Positions 63,281 through 64,000 of a stretch of DNA of 64,000 nucleotides are shown piece by piece. Each line of letters starts with the position of its first letter. The stretch's first letter is position 1. The notes beneath the pieces were generated by a model that worked only from the letters and a program-made list of their open reading frames with translations, was not told the DNA's origin and did not search any database. The stretch lies in NCBI GenBank assembly GCA_012729055.1, contig JAAYDW010000011.1:1-64000 (forward strand), read 5' to 3'. This DNA comes from Deltaproteobacteria bacterium (GTDB taxonomy: Bacteria; Desulfobacterota; Syntrophia; Syntrophales; Smithellaceae). Both the position numbers and the translations under genes were made by a program.

Positions 63281-64000
63281 ATGGAATTTGAAAACCTGGC
63301 AACCGCTTACATGACGCTGTGCCGGCGTCACCAAGACAGAATTTTATTTCGCAACGAACAGATCACTTTCGGCCGGGCCTGGGAAAAAGCCGCCGCAAAG
63401 GCGCTTTCCCTGAAGCGCCGGGGCATTCAAAAAGGCGACGTCGTCATCCTGCTCGCGGGCAATTCCGTCGACTGGTGCTGCGCCTTCATGGCTATCACGG
63501 CCATCGGCGCCGCGGCGCTGCCGCTCGATACCAACCTCCCGGCCGCCCAGTACCGGGCAATGGCGCAAAGCGCGGGCGCGAAGGCGGCTTTCGTTTCCGG
63601 CCCCTTCCAAAACATTTTTCCGGATCTGGAGGTTTTCGCCGTGGAAGACGATCCGTCCGGCGAAGCGGACAGCGCCTGGCCGGACGCTTCTCTCGGCCCG
63701 GACGACATCGCGGCCCTGCTTTTTACCTCGGGAACGACGGGCCAACCCAAAATCGTCGCGCTCACACACCGCAACATCCTGTCCGTCGCGCTCACCTGCA
63801 CCCGGCTCGAAGAATACACACCCGACGACGTGACGCTGGCCATGCTGCCCCTGTACCACGTCTATGCGTTCGAATCGACGTTCATGGCGCCGCTCGTCAC
63901 GGGCAGTTCCCTGGTCTTTCAGAATTCGCTCAAGGGTCCGGACATCATCAGGGCGCTCGCCGACAATCCCATCACCATCTTTCCGGCGGCGCCCCAGATG
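63281..64000 (+). CDS. AMP-forming acyl-CoA synthetase/ligase, N-terminal part (runs off window)
   Basis: The first 240 residues of an ANL-superfamily ligase. The phosphate loop LLFTSGTTGQPK lies near residue 148, preceded by the family wording GDVVILLAGNSVDWCCAFMA and followed by LPLYHVYAFEST. The enzyme should activate a carboxylate, probably a fatty acid, via the acyl-AMP. GGAG lies five bases before the ATG at 63281. It follows the hybrid kinase by 77 bp in the same direction. Confidence 0.9.
   Translation, partial: MEFENLATAYMTLCRRHQDRILFRNEQITFGRAWEKAAAKALSLKRRGIQKGDVVILLAGNSVDWCCAFMAITAIGAAALPLDTNLPAAQYRAMAQSAGAKAAFVSGPFQNIFPDLEVFAVEDDPSGEADSAWPDASLGPDDIAALLFTSGTTGQPKIVALTHRNILSVALTCTRLEEYTPDDVTLAMLPLYHVYAFESTFMAPLVTGSSLVFQNSLKGPDIIRALADNPITIFPAAPQM

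Overview
This 64 kb window is chromosomal DNA from a GC-rich anaerobic bacterium, most likely a Desulfobacterota/Syntrophales-type organism (Syntrophus or Smithella relatives). That is inferred from the gene mix: phenylacetate-CoA ligase, several acyl-CoA dehydrogenases and a crotonase, a Na+-translocating decarboxylase beta/gamma pair, a pyrophosphate-type phosphofructokinase signature and the mercury-methylation pair hgcAB. No rRNA, tRNA, CRISPR array or complete insertion sequence was found.

Region 1 (1-2.3 kb): the end of an FAD oxidoreductase gene, an enolase-superfamily dehydratase/racemase and a FadR-type GntR regulator transcribed divergently from it, with two matching operators between them.

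Region 2 (2.4-17.1 kb): a visibly AT-richer defence island. A type I restriction-modification system (hsdM, hsdS, hsdR) is interrupted by accessory genes: a very large nuclease-like protein (PD-(D/E)XK domain, helical repeats, GreA/B-C-like domain, PIN domain), a Fic AMPylase with its own inhibitory motif, an AlbA_2/Schlafen-type ATPase-HTH protein, and a YgjP-type metallopeptidase after hsdR. Most genes overlap by ATGA. A scar of hsdR, fic and albA-like fragments sits before fic. A palindromic repeat is inserted in frame in hsdR.

Region 3 (17.4-25 kb): a YycJ-like hydrolase, a DUF533 protein, and a tight four-gene operon (MinD-like ATPase, membrane-HAMP protein, zinc MDR dehydrogenase, 849-residue protein with an AdoHcy-hydrolase-like NAD domain). 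A strong promoter overlaps an inverted repeat in front of it. I know of no described system with this composition.

Region 4 (25-45 kb): a secreted trypsin-like protease next to a stand-alone paralogue of its pro-region, a TPR protein, a ferritin-like protein, phosphofructokinase, an RsbV/RsbW partner-switching pair with a methyltransferase, phenylacetate-CoA ligase, a broken MFS transporter, a bifunctional methyltransferase/methylene-THF reductase, a transglutaminase lipoprotein, acyl-CoA metabolism genes, PhzF and TraB/GumN proteins.

Region 5 (45.2-47.2 kb): a cysteine-rich MarR-type regulator directly followed by hgcA and hgcB, the genes for mercury methylation. The regulator appears to be read from a near-leaderless promoter overlapped by a palindrome.

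Region 6 (47.5-64 kb): GAPDH, a PAS-GGDEF cyclase, a 1412-residue PEP-synthase-like protein lacking the catalytic barrel, the OadB/OadG pair with a barrel-sandwich insert in OadB, a MoxR-VWA-acyl-CoA dehydrogenase operon, PlsC, a three-PAS hybrid histidine kinase and the start of an AMP-forming acyl-CoA ligase.
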